NCBI GenBank assembly: GCA_015069495.1
Contig: SVIN01000009.1
Location: 1-64,000, forward strand
Direction of reading: 5' to 3'
DNA: 64,000 nt
From: Clostridiales bacterium
Lineage (GTDB): Bacteria; Bacillota; Clostridia; Christensenellales; Borkfalkiaceae
The translations under genes and the position numbers were made by a program. The notes beneath the pieces were generated by a model. That model was not told where the DNA came from. It ran no database searches and saw only the letters and a list, made by a program, of their open reading frames with translations. Positions 62,863-64,000 of this stretch are shown in pieces (position 1 is the first letter of the stretch; each line of letters begins with the position of its first letter).

Positions 62863-62892
62863 ATACTAACACAAAGCCGCACCTTCTGTCAA
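62863..62892 (-). promoter_or_regulatory. Promoter of infC operon (TTGACA-18-TAGTAT)
   Basis: Minus strand TTGACAGAAGGTGCGGCTTTGTGTTAGTAT. Confidence 0.6.
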
Positions 62893-62931
62893 GTAAATTT
62901 TCACGCTTTTTGGTAAAAAGTTCAAACTTTT

Positions 62932-64000
62932 TTAGAAAGAGGTTTTATTTTCGATATCCGCAAGGACGGTTGCGATAAATTCGTCCGCGGAAACCACCGC
63001 TTGTTCACCGTCGCGACGGCGTACGGCTACTTGACCTGCTTCCATTTCCTTATCGCCCAATACGAGCATGTAAGGCACTTTTTCCATCTGCGCTTCACGG
63101 ATTTTGTAGCCAATCTTTTCACTGCGATCGTCTACGGTTACGCGTACGCCCGCTTCTTTCATCTTCGCGCAAAGTTCGTTTGCATAAGAAAGCTGTCTGT
63201 CCGTGATGGGAAGAATTTTTACCTGCATGGGCGAAAGCCATACGGGGAATTTACCTGCAAAGTGTTCGATCAAGATACCGATGAAACGTTCAATCGAACC
63301 GAACGCTACACGGTGTACCATGATGGGACGGTGTTTTGCGCCGTCTTCGCCAACGTATTCCATTTCAAAGCGCTGAGGAAGCTGGAAGTCGAGCTGAATC
63401 GTACCGCACTGCCAAGTTCTGCCGATAGAGTCTTCAAGGTGGAAGTCAATCTTAGGTCCGTAGAATGCGCCATCCCCTTCGTTCACAACGTAGCTAAGCC
63501 CCAAATCATCCAACGCGGTGCGCAAGGATTCGGTTGCTACTTCCCAATCTTCGTCACTGCCCATGCTGTTTTCGGGACGGGTGGAAAGTTCCACGTGATA
63601 CTTGAAGCCGAATAAGGTGTAAACTTCGTTAATCAAACGAACTACGCCCTTGATTTCGTCCTTGATTTGTTCACGAGTCATGAAGATGTGCGCGTCGTCC
63701 TGTGTGAAGCAACGCACGCGGAAAAGACCGTGCAACTGACCGGATTTTTCATGACGGTGCACAAGACCCAATTCACCCATACGGATGGGCAAATCCTTAT
63801 AGCTGTGGGGTTCATTTTTGTATACGAGAACACCGCCGGGGCAGTTCATGGGTTTGATCGCGAAATCTTCATCATCCACCTTGGTCGTGTACATGTTGTC
63901 ACGGTAATGGAACCAGTGACCAGAAGTTTCCCAAAGCGTACGGTTAAGCATGATGGGAGTCTGCACTTCTACATAGCCTTCGCGGGTATGGATTTGACGC
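62932..64000 (-). CDS. thrS: Threonyl-tRNA synthetase (partial; N-terminus beyond window)
   Basis: FAIKPMNCPGGVLVYKNEPHSYKDLPIRMGELGLVHRHEKSGQLHGLFRVRCFTQDDAHIF; frame open to 64000 (RQIHTREGYVEVQTPIM). Confidence 0.96.
   Translation of the reverse strand, partial: RQIHTREGYVEVQTPIMLNRTLWETSGHWFHYRDNMYTTKVDDEDFAIKPMNCPGGVLVYKNEPHSYKDLPIRMGELGLVHRHEKSGQLHGLFRVRCFTQDDAHIFMTREQIKDEIKGVVRLINEVYTLFGFKYHVELSTRPENSMGSDEDWEVATESLRTALDDLGLSYVVNEGDGAFYGPKIDFHLEDSIGRTWQCGTIQLDFQLPQRFEMEYVGEDGAKHRPIMVHRVAFGSIERFIGILIEHFAGKFPVWLSPMQVKILPITDRQLSYANELCAKMKEAGVRVTVDDRSEKIGYKIREAQMEKVPYMLVLGDKEMEAGQVAVRRRDGEQAVVSADEFIATVLADIENKTSF

Overview
The window is a chromosomal segment of an apparently spore-forming, low-to-mid GC Firmicutes/Clostridia-like bacterium. 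No phage, IS, CRISPR or rRNA was seen. From left to right it contains:
- a spoIIAA-spoIIAB-sigF operon with candidate Spo0A boxes, and two tRNAs
- an ArsR plus heavy-metal P-type ATPase operon behind a tandemly duplicated promoter/operator
- RluA/RlmI-type rRNA modification genes, a surface endonuclease I, and a GH42 glycosidase
- an electron-bifurcating-type [FeFe] hydrogenase (three genes)
- a complete deo nucleoside-catabolism operon (deoC-deoD-deoB-cdd-pdp)
- a divergent operon with an RDD protein, a CUT1-type ABC transporter, an SNase lipoprotein, an 1100-aa OB-fold-array lipoprotein and an uncharacterised lipoprotein
- a convergent operon with a 5'-nucleotidase lipoprotein, two DHH/NrnA-like phosphoesterases and SurE
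- two G3E GTPases (one His-rich), peptidases, trmR/trhP, RNase J, and a 901-aa repeat protein
- a cation P-type ATPase behind a probable yybP-ykoY Mn2+ riboswitch, an ~80-bp-period tandem repeat array, yebC, infC-rpmI-rplT and partial thrS

The strongest candidate for an undescribed system is the 22-43 kb region. It looks like an integrated extracellular nucleic-acid digestion, uptake and salvage locus. The deo and transporter/nuclease operons diverge from one intergenic region that carries a cluster of DnaA-box-like sequences. All functional calls rest on motif and family recognition from sequence alone; no searches were run.
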